A DNA stretch of 64,000 nt from Candidatus Eisenbacteria bacterium. Its GTDB lineage: Bacteria > Eisenbacteria > RBG-16-71-46 > JACRLI01. The notes beneath the pieces were generated by a model, which searched no databases, was not told the origin of the DNA, and was given only the letters and a program-made list of their open reading frames with translations. The position numbers and the translations under genes were made by a program. The stretch covers positions 5,316-69,315 of the forward strand of contig JACRLI010000023.1 in assembly GCA_016235265.1 (NCBI GenBank). Reading direction: 5' to 3'. Shown piece by piece: positions 1-8,638 of this stretch (positions are counted from its first letter, which is position 1; each line of letters begins with the position of its first letter).

Positions 1-165
1 TGGCAGAAGTCGGAGATCGGGCGGCAGCGCAAGTACTACCGGATCACGCCGCAGGGAAGGGAACAGCTCGCCGCGGAGCGACGGCAGTGGGAAGCCGTGG
101 ACGCCGCGTTGCGAAACGTCTGGTCCCTCCTGGCCGTGCGGACGGCTCCCGACCCCTTGCCCTGA
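1..165 (+). CDS. PadR-family transcriptional regulator, C-terminal fragment
   Basis: The open frame runs from the window edge to a TGA at 163-165, so only the last 54 residues are visible. The stretch RQRKYYRITPQGREQL is the typical end of the PadR winged helix (beta wing, then 'Y.lT..G...L'), followed by a helix with W residues as in the PadR dimerisation tail. PadR proteins are small DNA-binding repressors. The stop lies 14 nt before the next start, so it is probably co-transcribed with the membrane protein that follows; PadR genes next to permease-prefix membrane proteins are a common pairing. The N-terminus lies outside the window. Confidence 0.8.
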   Translation, partial: WQKSEIGRQRKYYRITPQGREQLAAERRQWEAVDAALRNVWSLLAVRTAPDPLP

Positions 166-179
166 AGGACTCTGATCGA

Positions 180-1541
180 ATGAGCGTGGACGCTGAAGTG
201 CTCGAACGCCAGATCGCGGAGTGGCGGACATTCGTCGCCCGCGGCAAGGCCATCGCGGGCCCCGATGTCGAGGAGCTCGAGGGACATCTGCGGGATCAGA
301 TCGAGGCGCTCACCGGCGCCGGCCTGGATGCCGACGAGGCCTTCCTGGTCGCGGTGAAGCGGATCGGCAGCCTGAACGCCCTGTCCCGTGAATTCGCCCG
401 GGAGCACTCCGAACGGATGTGGCGGCAGCTCGTGCTCGGCGCGGACGGCTCCGGCGGGAAGCCGCTGCGGGCCGAACCGATCGTGGTCCTGGCTCTCGCG
501 GTGGCGGCCGCCATTGCCATCAAGCTCCCGGAGCTCTTCGGCATCCACTTCGCGGCAGACAAACAGAATTTCTATGCACGCAACGTGGGCTTCTTCGTTC
601 TCCCGATCCTGACCGCCTACCTGGCCTGGAAGCGGGACCTGGGCGCCGCGGGCCTGGTGCGGCTGCTCATTCCTTTCGCCGCGACCGCCCTGTTGGTGAA
701 CCTCTATCCGTTTGGGCCCCGGGGCGACACGTTCCGCCTGGCGGTGATCCACCTGCCCATCGCCCTGTGGCTGGTGGTGGGCCTGGCCTATGCCGGCTTC
801 CGCTGGCGGGACTCGGATGAGCGCATGAACTTCATTCGATTCTCGGGCGAGTTGTTCATCTACTACGTCCTGATCGCGCTGGGCGGCGGAGTCCTGGCGA
901 TGTTCACGGCGGAGATGTTCAAGGCCATCGGCCTCCGGGCGGAGGGGTTCATCGTGCAGTGGCTGATGCCCTGCGGCGCGATGGGTGCGGTACTCATCGC
1001 ATCCTGGCTCGTCGAAATGAAGCAGGGCGTGATCGAGAACATGGCCCCCGTGCTCACACGGATCTTCGCACCGCTCTTCACCGTGGTCCTGGTGGTGTTC
1101 CTGGCGACGATGATCTGGACGAGCCGCGGAATTGACCTCCGGCGGGAGGTCCTGATCGGCTTCGATCTGCTGCTCGCTGTCGTGCTCGGGCTCCTGCTGT
1201 ACTCCGTTTCCGCGCGGGATCCGCTCGCGCCACCCGGCCCCTTCGATCTCCTCCATCTGACCCTCGTCGTGAGCGCGCTCGTGGTGGACGTGGTCGCCCT
1301 GGCGGCCATCGCGGCCCGGATCTCGGACTTCGGCTTCACGCCGAATCGCACCGCGGCGCTGGGCGAGAATCTGGTCCTGCTCGTCAATCTCGGCTGGTCG
1401 GCGTGGCTCTACGCCCGCTTCCTGCGGGGTCGGGCGCCATTCAGCGCCCTCGAGCGGTGGCAGACGTCGTATCTCCCCGTCTACTCCTTCTGGGCGGTCT
1501 TCGTGGTGGCCGCGTTCCCGCTCGTATTCGGCTTCGCGTGA
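180..1541 (+). CDS. Permease-prefix-domain multi-spanning membrane protein
   Basis: Predicted 453-residue protein. The first ~80 residues (EELEGHLRDQIEAL, then a helix with 'AVKRIGS') look like the permease prefix domain often found with PadR regulators. From about residue 95 to the end there are roughly ten hydrophobic helices with short loops and no enzymatic motif. I chose the ATG at 180 because it follows the PadR stop by 14 nt and begins the prefix domain; the frame is open further upstream. Function is unknown; by context the PadR regulator probably controls it. It is not an ABC permease core by any motif I can see. Confidence 0.7.
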   Translation: MSVDAEVLERQIAEWRTFVARGKAIAGPDVEELEGHLRDQIEALTGAGLDADEAFLVAVKRIGSLNALSREFAREHSERMWRQLVLGADGSGGKPLRAEPIVVLALAVAAAIAIKLPELFGIHFAADKQNFYARNVGFFVLPILTAYLAWKRDLGAAGLVRLLIPFAATALLVNLYPFGPRGDTFRLAVIHLPIALWLVVGLAYAGFRWRDSDERMNFIRFSGELFIYYVLIALGGGVLAMFTAEMFKAIGLRAEGFIVQWLMPCGAMGAVLIASWLVEMKQGVIENMAPVLTRIFAPLFTVVLVVFLATMIWTSRGIDLRREVLIGFDLLLAVVLGLLLYSVSARDPLAPPGPFDLLHLTLVVSALVVDVVALAAIAARISDFGFTPNRTAALGENLVLLVNLGWSAWLYARFLRGRAPFSALERWQTSYLPVYSFWAVFVVAAFPLVFGFA

Positions 1542-1657
1542 AGCGCATTCCGCGCCGGAAGCGTCGGCGCACGGTCGCCACGTCCAGCCCATAGTCTTTC
1601 GTGGCAACGGTTTGCGTGAGCGGACCGCGATGGCTGATGCCCGGGTCTGGGCCTGGA

Positions 1658-1686
1658 TTGACTCGCTTATGAGACCGTGATATCGT
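1658..1686 (+). promoter_or_regulatory. Sigma70-type promoter of first PEP-CTERM gene
   Basis: TTGACT at 1658-1663, a 17-nt spacer and TATCGT at 1681-1686. The spacing is ideal and the -35 differs from consensus by one base. It lies about 105 nt ahead of the PEP-CTERM start, leaving a leader that contains a hairpin. The second paralog has a similar arrangement. Confidence 0.5.
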
Positions 1687-1721
1687 CACAGGGTTCGCTG
1701 GGAACCGCGAGACCGTCGGCT

Positions 1722-1741
1722 CCTCCGCAGTCCCGCGGAGG
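1722..1741 (+). other. 5' leader hairpin of first PEP-CTERM gene
   Basis: CCTCCGC (1722-1728) and GCGGAGG (1735-1741) form a 7-bp stem with a 6-nt loop, 49 nt ahead of the start codon. A stronger hairpin occupies the same place in the paralog. It could stabilise the mRNA or control translation; no known riboswitch is recognisable. Confidence 0.4.
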
Positions 1742-1790
1742 GACCCGCTTCCGGCGTGCCCGTGTATCCCTTATCGAGAGGAGACTCATT

Positions 1791-2549
1791 ATGAAGGGCA
1801 AGCTCCTGCTGGCCGCGGTGCTCCTGCTTGTGAGCGTGGGCACCGTCGGAGCCAGCCCCTACCTGGTCTACGATTCCGGTGGCAGCCAGGACGTGATCCA
1901 GGCCGCCATGACGGCCTGCGGCTTCAGCTTCGATGTCCGCGACGCCTCCAACCCGGTCACCGCCGGCGACCTGGCCAGCCACAGGGCCCTGGTGGTCGGC
2001 TGGTCCGCCAGCGGCTTCGACATGTCCGGGCTCAACAGTTCGGTGCTCGAATCCGGCATCACCGGCAACATGGTCTTCACCGGTCACGACGCCGACTATC
2101 ACACGGTCGCTGGCGTTGCCGCTGCGCAGTCGTTCATGACTCGCGCGGTCATCTTCGCGGGCTCAGACGTCAACTGCGGCATCCTGGCCTTCCCGGTTTA
2201 CAGCTCCAGCCCGTTTGGCTACATGCCGGCGTCCTGGGGCATCAGCTCGTTCGGCGGCCTCACGAGTGAGACCATTGACGCGATCACCGCCGAAGGCGAC
2301 GCCAGCGGGCTGTACAGCGGCCTCACGCTGGCCACGCTCTCCAACTGGGGACAGTCGTTCCACGCCGGCTTCACGCAGTGGGGACCGGGCATGAACCCGT
2401 TCGAGATCGGCAGCCCGCCGGAGCGGACCGTCGTGACCATCGGCACCACCAAGACTCCTGCGCCTCCGGTTCCCGAGCCGTCGGCCTGGATGCTCATGGG
2501 CCTGGGGCTGGCCGGCGCGGTCGTCGCGGGCAGGAAGATCGGGCAGTAA
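1791..2549 (+). CDS. PEP-CTERM sorting domain protein, copy 1
   Basis: 252 residues. The N-terminal signal peptide runs to about residue 20 (MKGKLLLAAVLLLVSVGTVG). The C-terminus is a textbook exosortase signal: VPEPSAW, a hydrophobic helix (LMGLGLAGAVVA) and a basic tail (GRKIGQ). The middle domain begins YLVYDSGG and reads like a Rossmann/ThuA-type alpha-beta fold, but I cannot name it. ATG 1791 follows a GAGAGGAG ribosome site. The protein should be exported and anchored or released by an exosortase, which is not in this window. It is about 75% identical by eye to the next gene, a tandem duplication with conserved flanks. Confidence 0.85.
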   Translation: MKGKLLLAAVLLLVSVGTVGASPYLVYDSGGSQDVIQAAMTACGFSFDVRDASNPVTAGDLASHRALVVGWSASGFDMSGLNSSVLESGITGNMVFTGHDADYHTVAGVAAAQSFMTRAVIFAGSDVNCGILAFPVYSSSPFGYMPASWGISSFGGLTSETIDAITAEGDASGLYSGLTLATLSNWGQSFHAGFTQWGPGMNPFEIGSPPERTVVTIGTTKTPAPPVPEPSAWMLMGLGLAGAVVAGRKIGQ

Positions 2550-2573
2550 CCTCTCGAAGATCCGAAATACAGG

Positions 2574-2604
2574 GCCCCGGCCGATTCGTCGGCCGGGGCT
2601 TTCT
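2574..2604 (+). terminator. Rho-independent terminator of PEP-CTERM copy 1
   Basis: GCCCCGGCCGA and TCGGCCGGGGC enclose a TTCG tetraloop, followed by TTTCT. It starts 25 nt after the stop codon. The paralog has a near-identical terminator. Confidence 0.85.
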
Positions 2605-2755
2605 GTTGGGGGGATCCGGGGCGGGAGCGACGGTTGGGGGCCTCCCGGCCGGACGCGGACTCGGCCACCGGATTCTCCGACCCATCCCGCGCCGCGCCGC
2701 TGCATCCATGCGCGCATGACGCCCCAGTATCAACTCTGCCGCGTGCTCAATTATC

Positions 2756-2784
2756 TTGTCTCGGGTTCGAGGTTGCGGTACTGT
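2756..2784 (+). promoter_or_regulatory. Possible sigma70 promoter of second PEP-CTERM gene
   Basis: TTGTCT (2756-2761), a 17-nt spacer and TACTGT (2779-2784), about 100 nt before the start codon. This is weaker than the first copy but has the same geometry. The rest of the 2550-2885 intergenic stretch holds the terminator of copy 1 and the leader hairpin of copy 2; I see no gene in it. Confidence 0.35.
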
Positions 2785-2833
2785 CTTGAAATCCACGGGT
2801 TCGGCGCGGCCGTCCGCTGTCCCGCAGCCTGCT

Positions 2834-2856
2834 TGGGCCCGCTCTCCGCGGGCCCA
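2834..2856 (+). other. 5' leader hairpin of second PEP-CTERM gene
   Basis: TGGGCCCGC and GCGGGCCCA form a perfect 9-bp stem around a TCTCC loop, 29 nt ahead of the ATG. It is too close to the start and lacks a T-run, so it is more likely a leader structure than a terminator. Confidence 0.5.
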
Positions 2857-2885
2857 GCGCTCCCTCGCCGAAAGGACACACCCAT

Positions 2886-3647
2886 ATGAAGAAACTCCTG
2901 ATTGTCGGTATGGCGTTGATCGCCTGGGCCGGCCTTGCGTCGGCTGCCCCTTACCTCGTGTACGATTCCGGCGGCAGCCAGGACGTGATCCAGGCCGCAA
3001 TGACCGCCAGCGGGTTCAGCTTCGACGTCCGTGACGCTTCCAACCCGGTCACTGCCGGTGACCTGGCCTCCCACAAGGCGCTGGTCGTCGGCTGGTCGGC
3101 CGGCGGGTTTGACATGTCCGGTCTGAACAGCGGGGTCCTCGCGGCCGGCATCACGGGCAACATGATCTTCCCCGGTCACGATGCCGACTATCACTCGGTT
3201 GCGGGCGTTGCGGCTGCCAAGTCGTTCTTTGACCGGGCGGTCCTCTTCGCGGGCTCGGACGTCAACTGCGGTATCCTGGCGTTCCCGGTCTACGATGCCA
3301 GCCCGTTCGGCTACCTGCCGTCCGCCTGGGGCATCACTGCCTACGGCGGGCTGACCAGCGAGACCATCGACGCCATCACCGTGGACGGCAACGCGAGCGG
3401 CCTGTACAGCGGCCTCACGCTGGCCACGCTCTCCAACTGGGGCCAGTCCTTCCACGCCGGCTTCTCGACGTGGGGCGCGGGCATGAACCCGTTCGAGATC
3501 GGGAGCCCGCCGACCGGCGCCGTGGTGACCATCGGCACCACCAAGACCCCCGCGCCCGCGGTTCCGGAGCCGTCCGCCTGGATCCTCATGGGCCTGGGCC
3601 TGGTCGGTGCGACCGCGACCGCGGCAGGGCGCAAGCTCGGCCAGTAG
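2886..3647 (+). CDS. PEP-CTERM sorting domain protein, copy 2
   Basis: 253 residues; tandem paralog of the gene at 1791-2549 with the same domain order. It has a signal peptide (about residues 1-21, MKKLLIVGMALIAWAGLASA), the YLVYDSGG alpha-beta domain, and a PEP-CTERM tail with VPEPSAW, a hydrophobic helix and GRKLGQ. The segment ATLSNWGQSFHAGF is identical in both copies. The ATG at 2886 follows a CGAAAGGACA ribosome site. Predicted to be an exported protein processed by exosortase; the biochemical role is unknown. Having its own promoter-like element and terminator suggests independent expression of each copy. Confidence 0.85.
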   Translation: MKKLLIVGMALIAWAGLASAAPYLVYDSGGSQDVIQAAMTASGFSFDVRDASNPVTAGDLASHKALVVGWSAGGFDMSGLNSGVLAAGITGNMIFPGHDADYHSVAGVAAAKSFFDRAVLFAGSDVNCGILAFPVYDASPFGYLPSAWGITAYGGLTSETIDAITVDGNASGLYSGLTLATLSNWGQSFHAGFSTWGAGMNPFEIGSPPTGAVVTIGTTKTPAPAVPEPSAWILMGLGLVGATATAAGRKLGQ

Positions 3648-3674
3648 TCGCAGTCTCCTGAAGTCCTGAAACTC

Positions 3675-3706
3675 GAAGCCCCGGCCGAGCGATCGGCCGG
3701 GGCTTC
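3675..3706. terminator. Bidirectional terminator after PEP-CTERM copy 2
   Basis: A perfect 14-bp stem, GAAGCCCCGGCCGA / TCGGCCGGGGCTTC, with a GCGA loop. It sits between the convergent PEP-CTERM gene and the alcohol dehydrogenase, so it can stop transcription from both sides. Confidence 0.8.
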
Positions 3707-3725
3707 GTGCTGGGTTGTGGCCGCT

Positions 3726-4778
3726 CTACGCCTGCCCCAGGCTCGCGATGTCGATCACGAATCGGTACCGCACGTCGCCGCGGAGGACGCGCTCGTACGC
3801 ATCGTTGACCCGCTGGATCGGGATGATCTCGATGTCCGACACGATGCCGTGCTGGCCGCAGTAGTCGAGCATCTCCTGGGTCTCGGCGATGCCCCCGATC
3901 AAGGAGCCCGCCAGCCGCTTGTTCCCGCCGATGAGCGAGAACGCGTGCACCGGTGTCGGCTCGGGTGGCACGCCCAGGACCACCATCGCCCCAAGGGGGC
4001 GCAGCAACCCCAGGCAGCGGTTGTAGTCATGCGGCGCCGATATGGTGTACACCAGCAGGTCGAAGCCGCCTGCCAGGCGCTTGAACGTCTCCTCCTCCGC
4101 CGTGGAGGCGAAGGCGCGGGCCCCCAGCCGGCGGGCATCGGCCTCCTTGGCTCGCGAGCTGCTCAGCACGGTGACTTCCGCGCCCATCGAGCTGGCCAGC
4201 TTCACCGCCATGTGCCCGAGGCCCCCAAGACCGATCACGCCCACATGGTCGCCCTTCTTGCAGTTCCATTGCCGCAGCGGGGAATAGGTGGTGATGCCCG
4301 CACATAGCAGGGGTGCTGTGGCCGCCGGATCGAGGCCCGCGGGGATCTTCAGCACGAAGCGCTCCGTGACTACCACGCGGGTCGAGTAGCCGCCGTAGGT
4401 GGGGGTGCGCCGGTCCATCTCGGTGCCGTTGTAGGTGAACGCGGCGCCCTTCTGGCAGAACTGTTCTGTGTCGTGGCGGCAGGGATCGCACTCGCGGCAC
4501 GAGTCCACCATGCATCCCACGCCGGCCATGTCGCCCACGGCGATCTTGCGCACGTCCTTCCCGACCCTGCGGACGCGGCCGATGATCTCGTGGCCGGGCA
4601 CCATGGGAAAGAGCGCGCCGGTCCACTCGTCGCGCACCTGGTGAATGTCGGAGTGGCAGATACCGCAATACAGGATGTCGATCTCCACGTCCTGCGGGCC
4701 GGGTTCGCGACGCTCGACGTGGAATGGCGCCAGCGGCGCGCCCGCGGATGCGGCCGCGTAGGCGGAAATCTGGGTCAT
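3726..4778 (-). CDS. Zinc-dependent NAD(P) alcohol dehydrogenase (YahK/cinnamyl-type)
   Basis: 350 residues, normal for the family. Catalytic zinc ligands are in YCGICHSD (Cys38) and GHE (His63). The structural zinc lobe has Cys94, Cys97, Cys100 and Cys108. The Rossmann motif GLGGLGHMAVKLA binds NAD(P). It should reduce aldehydes to alcohols, or the reverse, in the cytoplasm; the cinnamyl-alcohol-dehydrogenase/YahK branch is usually NADPH-dependent with broad substrates. ATG 4778 begins MTQISAYAAA, the usual start of this branch, and a GGAG site precedes it; the frame is open for 55 more codons upstream, which I discount. Monocistronic, ending at the shared terminator. Confidence 0.9.
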   Translation of the reverse strand: MTQISAYAAASAGAPLAPFHVERREPGPQDVEIDILYCGICHSDIHQVRDEWTGALFPMVPGHEIIGRVRRVGKDVRKIAVGDMAGVGCMVDSCRECDPCRHDTEQFCQKGAAFTYNGTEMDRRTPTYGGYSTRVVVTERFVLKIPAGLDPAATAPLLCAGITTYSPLRQWNCKKGDHVGVIGLGGLGHMAVKLASSMGAEVTVLSSSRAKEADARRLGARAFASTAEEETFKRLAGGFDLLVYTISAPHDYNRCLGLLRPLGAMVVLGVPPEPTPVHAFSLIGGNKRLAGSLIGGIAETQEMLDYCGQHGIVSDIEIIPIQRVNDAYERVLRGDVRYRFVIDIASLGQA

Positions 4779-4999
4779 CGAGTCAGCTCCATGATTCGGG
4801 GAGGATCGGTGGTGGCGAGCCGGCGGCCGGAACGGGCCGTCGGCGGGAATCCCGGTTCCGCAGGGGGCCTGCGGGCACCGCCGCACCGCGGCCGTGCCCT
4901 GGATTGGATGGCTTCTTGCGCGCCCCGGTTCGGACCGCCACACTGTTTCCCGTGGCGCGCGGCCGTCGCGGCGCCCGGGCGAGTGGAGGAGAACCGATC

Positions 5000-5452
5000 A
5001 TGACCCGCAAGGAGTCGGTGAAGGGTTTCATGGCCCAAGGCACGCTGGCCCTGCTGGGGGCGTCGCGGAGCGGCCGGGGCTTCGGCAACCTCGTGATGAA
5101 GGAACTCACCGCGAAGGGCTACCGCGTGCTGCCGGTGCACCCCGGTGCGGACGCGATTGACGGCGTGCCCTGCCGCCACTCCCTGGCGGAGCTGGCCGAG
5201 CCGGTGGGCGGCGCGTTGATCGTGCTGCCGGCGGCGAAGACCGAGCAGGCGGTGCGCGACGCGGCCGCGGCGGGCATCCGGCGGGTGTGGATCCAGCAGG
5301 GCTCGGACACCCCGGCCGCGCTGCGATTCTGCGAACAGCAGGGGATCGCGGTGGTGCACGGCGAGTGCATCCTCATGTTTGCCGAGCCTACCGCGGGGTT
5401 GCACAGGTTCCACCGCGGCCTCTGGCGGCTATTGGGAAAGCTGCCGAAGTAG
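5000..5452 (+). CDS. CoA-binding domain protein (CoA_binding_2)
   Basis: 150 residues. It matches small stand-alone CoA-binding proteins: an N-terminal Rossmann motif (ALLGASRSGRGFGN), 'KGYRVLPVHPGADAIDGVPC' and 'RVWIQQGSDTPAALRFCEQQ'. These resemble the CoA-binding domain of succinyl-CoA synthetase alpha but have no ligase part. The role is not known in detail. The start ATG 5000 has GGAGGAGAA just upstream. It is divergent from the alcohol dehydrogenase and convergent with the aldo/keto reductase that follows 9 nt downstream. Confidence 0.8.
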   Translation: MTRKESVKGFMAQGTLALLGASRSGRGFGNLVMKELTAKGYRVLPVHPGADAIDGVPCRHSLAELAEPVGGALIVLPAAKTEQAVRDAAAAGIRRVWIQQGSDTPAALRFCEQQGIAVVHGECILMFAEPTAGLHRFHRGLWRLLGKLPK

Positions 5453-5461
5453 TCCCGCCGC

Positions 5462-6556
5462 TCACACCCAGCGGCGGAAGAACAGCGCCTGCTTCGCGAT
5501 CGGCTCGGTGCGCGCCACCAGCGCCCCCAGCTGATCCTCGCTGTACGGGTTGAATTCCCGCGCCAGCTTCACGTTCTCCTCCACCTGCTCCGGGGAGTCG
5601 CAGCCCACGATCACGGTGCTCACGGGGTGCGACAGGGTGTAGTAGAGCGCCTCGCGCATGTGCAGCGCCCCGGGCTTCGCCGGCTTCTCCGCCTCGCGCT
5701 GCTGGTCCAGCGGCGGCGGGTTCCACGAGGCCAGCAGGCGGCCCCGCGCAGGGATCTTCATGCCGATGATCCCCATCTGCTTCTCCACCGCCAGCGGCAG
5801 CAGCTTCGCCTCGAAGCTCAGGTGGTGCGGGTCCGCGGCGTTGAGCGCCATGAGCACGGTGTCGAAGTCGAAACGGCGGATCATCTCGATCAGCACGTCC
5901 GGGTCGGCGTGGCCGGTCACGCCCAGGAAACGCACCATCTTCTGCTCGCGCGCCTCCTGCAGCGCCTCGATGGCTCCGCCCTTGCCGAAGATCTGCTCCA
6001 CCTGCTCCATCCGCGTCAGGTTGTGCAACTGCCACAGGTCCAGGTGGTCGGTCTGCAGCAGGCGCAGCGACTCCTCGAGCAGCTTCAGGGAGCCGTCGCG
6101 GGTGCGGTCGTGCGTCTTGGAGGCCAGGAAGGCCTCGCCGCGCCGGCGCTTCATCACCTGGCCCACGTAGCGCTGGCTCCAGCGCTCGCTGCCGCCGTAT
6201 GCCGCGGCGGTGTCGATGTAGTTCACGCCCAGGTCGAGGGCCTTTTCCAGGATGGCCACCGCGGCCGCCTCGTTGTCCGCCTGCTCCACCGCCGCCTGGC
6301 CGCCGAGGCTGAACACTCCCACGCGATATCCGGTGCGGCCGAGGTTGCGCGTGGGCATGGCGTCGTGGGTGCGGGGATTGACCGGTAGCGGGCCCGCGGT
6401 CCGGGCGGCGTCCGCGGCGGCATCGGTCCTGGAGGCCCCGGTGGCCGCGGTGGCGCTCAGCCCGCCGGCCAGAAAGCCGACACCTGCGGTGGCGCCGAGG
6501 CGCAGGAACTCGCGGCGGTCGAGGGATTTCGAGTCAGGGGAACGGTCGTCGGTCAT
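5462..6556 (-). CDS. Tat-exported aldo/keto reductase
   Basis: 364 residues. The N-terminus carries a twin-arginine signal (SLDRREFLRLGATAG, Arg14-Arg15) and a hydrophobic stretch, so the protein is probably exported folded. The AKR barrel follows from about residue 65: NLGRTGYRVGVFSLGG, the catalytic region DTAAAYGGSE, then DHLDLWQLHNL. Such exported AKRs (with a 'TAT_signal' head) are common in soil bacteria, but substrates are mostly unknown. ATG 6556 is chosen because it places the Tat motif at the start; the frame stays open far upstream only as a shadow of the plus-strand glycosidase gene. Confidence 0.85.
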   Translation of the reverse strand: MTDDRSPDSKSLDRREFLRLGATAGVGFLAGGLSATAATGASRTDAAADAARTAGPLPVNPRTHDAMPTRNLGRTGYRVGVFSLGGQAAVEQADNEAAAVAILEKALDLGVNYIDTAAAYGGSERWSQRYVGQVMKRRRGEAFLASKTHDRTRDGSLKLLEESLRLLQTDHLDLWQLHNLTRMEQVEQIFGKGGAIEALQEAREQKMVRFLGVTGHADPDVLIEMIRRFDFDTVLMALNAADPHHLSFEAKLLPLAVEKQMGIIGMKIPARGRLLASWNPPPLDQQREAEKPAKPGALHMREALYYTLSHPVSTVIVGCDSPEQVEENVKLAREFNPYSEDQLGALVARTEPIAKQALFFRRWV

Positions 6557-6701
6557 GGCGGATTCCTCCCACGGGGATGCTAGGGCCGAAGGCGTGCGCG
6601 CGCAACGGGGGTGGCGGTGGGTGTGGCGGCAGCGGCCCCCGGACACCGGGCGGCCGAGCCCCTTGCCTGCCGGCCGGCATTCGTGGAAGACTCCCCGAAC
6701 C

Positions 6702-8627
6702 ATGCGCCGCGCCTTCCTGTTCCCGCTTGCCGCCATCCCCCTGCTGCTGGCGTCCGCGTGCTTCCCGGACGCCGCCCGCGGCGCGGGCGCGGCGAAATCC
6801 GCCCGGCCCGGCACCGCTCCTGCGAGCCCGGAGACGGTCTTTCTCATCCCTGGAAGCCACCAGGACGTGGGCTTCACCGACACGCCTTCCAAGGTCCTCG
6901 AACGGCGAATCCAGACCCTGGACGCGGTCCTGGCGGCCGCGCAGGCCGATCCGCACTTCCGCTGGACGGAGGACGCCGCGTGGTCCTTCGGCGCGTGGCT
7001 GGACCGGCACCGGGGCGACGAGGGCGCGCTCGAGGAGGCGCGGCGGCTGCTGGGCAACGGGCAGCTGGCCATCGGGGCGGCCTGGGTGGCGCCGCACGCG
7101 TCCGTGTTCCAGGAGCGGCTGAATCTCCAGTTCTTCCACCTCGAGGATTTCGTCACCACCCTGGGCCACCGCCCGCCGGTGGCGCTGCTCAACGACGCGT
7201 CCGGCTGCCCCGAGGCCCTGGTGGACGCGCTGGCGGCGCAAGGGATCAAGTACCTGCTGGTCGGGGCGCACATGGCGTCCCCGCCGCCGCTGCCGCCCGG
7301 GCTGGTGCGCCGCCCCTTCTGGTGGGAGTCCGCGGCGGGCGCGCGGGTGCTCGTATACGTTGATCCCGACGGACACCTGGGCCTGGGCCCGCGGCCCGCG
7401 AAGCTGGATTCCTCGCGTTTCTCTGATCGCCGGAGATTCCCGCGCCTGCGGACCGACCTGGCCCTCCTGGACGCCGCGCTGCGCCGCCGCCAGCGCACCG
7501 CCGCTCCCGGCCTGGACGCCGACCTGCTGCAGCTGTTGGGGGAAAACGCGGACGTGAGCGGGGCATTGACCGCGTTGGACCTGGTGCGCGCGTGGAACGG
7601 GGCCGGCCTGCGTCCACGGCTCACGCTGGCCTCGCCCGGCCAGTACTTCCGGCACGTCGAGGAGAAGTACGGTGCGGGCCTTCCGGTGCTCCGCGGCGAA
7701 TGGGGGGAAGGCGGGGACGACACCCGCGCCGGCGCGCCGATCTGGACCTGGCGGTTGCGCCAGGCGGGCCGCGAGCTGCGTCCCGAGTTCCCGCGCAAGG
7801 CCCGCGTGGCGCTGGCCACGGTGATGGACCACAGGCTCGAACTGGGCCCCGGGCGTCCGGGCACCTTTCCTTCGGACCAGGTCCCCGTGAACGCGCTGGA
7901 GCAGTCCCGCATGTTCGCGCTGGCCTGCGGGCTGTCGCTGGGCAACGCGGGGCTCACGGTGCAGCCTCCCGGGCCGGCGCTGCCCGCGCCGGGGGAGGCG
8001 CTGACGCCGCGGTCCGGGCCGGGTGGGCCACGCACCGGGGAGGTGGGGCTTTCCACGCTGCCGCCCGCGTGGCGCGCGGTCCTGGCGGACACCGCCGCCA
8101 TCCGGATGCGCGCGGGCCGCGCCATGCCGGGGTCGCTCCTGGGTGCCGCCGTGCCGCTGCCCGGCGCTCCGCTGGAGGTGACCGCGGATTCGACGCGGCT
8201 GCTGGTGCGCGTGCGTGTGGATCGCTCGCGGATCCCGGGATCGGACACGGAGCAGACCGCGGTGGTGCTGGAGATCCCTCTGCGCACCGGCGCCGCCGGC
8301 GCGTGGGTCGCGTCCGAGCGCTCGCCGTCCGCGCTGGCGGGCCGCTTCCTCACCGGCCGCCCGCCGGCTGTGACGTTCGCCCCGGACAGCGCGCGCATTC
8401 TCGGGGTGGCGCGCCCGGTGGGTGTGACGTCCCCGACGATCTTCGCCTACTCGCTGGTGCGCGACCCCGCCAACCCGCAGCTCACCTGGCTCCGGGCGCT
8501 GCTGGTGCGGCAGGAGCTGCGCTGCCGCTACCGCAATGGCACGTCCGCGGTGCTGCCGGTGGAGGCGCTGTACCCCGCGGAGCCCCGGGTGCTGGATTCC
8601 TGGCTGGAGCTGAACCTGTTGCCTTGA
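6702..8627 (+). CDS. GH38-like glycoside hydrolase, exported
   Basis: 641 residues. It starts with a signal peptide (MRRAFLFPLAAIPLLLASAC; LASAC could be a lipobox). From about residue 46, 'IPGSHQDVGFTDTPSKV' matches the GH38 alpha-mannosidase N-terminal zinc site, where the H.D pair binds zinc, and 'ALLNDASGCPEAL' lies where the catalytic acid strand is expected. The C-terminal half is beta-rich. It probably acts on mannosides or related glycosides in the envelope. It is followed 11 nt later by a transporter gene, suggesting hydrolysis coupled to uptake. Family assignment is by motif only; the divergence from classical GH38 is large. Confidence 0.65.
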   Translation: MRRAFLFPLAAIPLLLASACFPDAARGAGAAKSARPGTAPASPETVFLIPGSHQDVGFTDTPSKVLERRIQTLDAVLAAAQADPHFRWTEDAAWSFGAWLDRHRGDEGALEEARRLLGNGQLAIGAAWVAPHASVFQERLNLQFFHLEDFVTTLGHRPPVALLNDASGCPEALVDALAAQGIKYLLVGAHMASPPPLPPGLVRRPFWWESAAGARVLVYVDPDGHLGLGPRPAKLDSSRFSDRRRFPRLRTDLALLDAALRRRQRTAAPGLDADLLQLLGENADVSGALTALDLVRAWNGAGLRPRLTLASPGQYFRHVEEKYGAGLPVLRGEWGEGGDDTRAGAPIWTWRLRQAGRELRPEFPRKARVALATVMDHRLELGPGRPGTFPSDQVPVNALEQSRMFALACGLSLGNAGLTVQPPGPALPAPGEALTPRSGPGGPRTGEVGLSTLPPAWRAVLADTAAIRMRAGRAMPGSLLGAAVPLPGAPLEVTADSTRLLVRVRVDRSRIPGSDTEQTAVVLEIPLRTGAAGAWVASERSPSALAGRFLTGRPPAVTFAPDSARILGVARPVGVTSPTIFAYSLVRDPANPQLTWLRALLVRQELRCRYRNGTSAVLPVEALYPAEPRVLDSWLELNLLP

Positions 8628-8638
8628 AAGGGAGACCC

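Noticed and set aside
6557..8398. Very long upstream extension of the aldo/keto reductase frame
   Set aside because: It lies opposite the GH38-like gene, has low-complexity Arg/Ser/Pro composition and would bury the Tat signal inside the protein.
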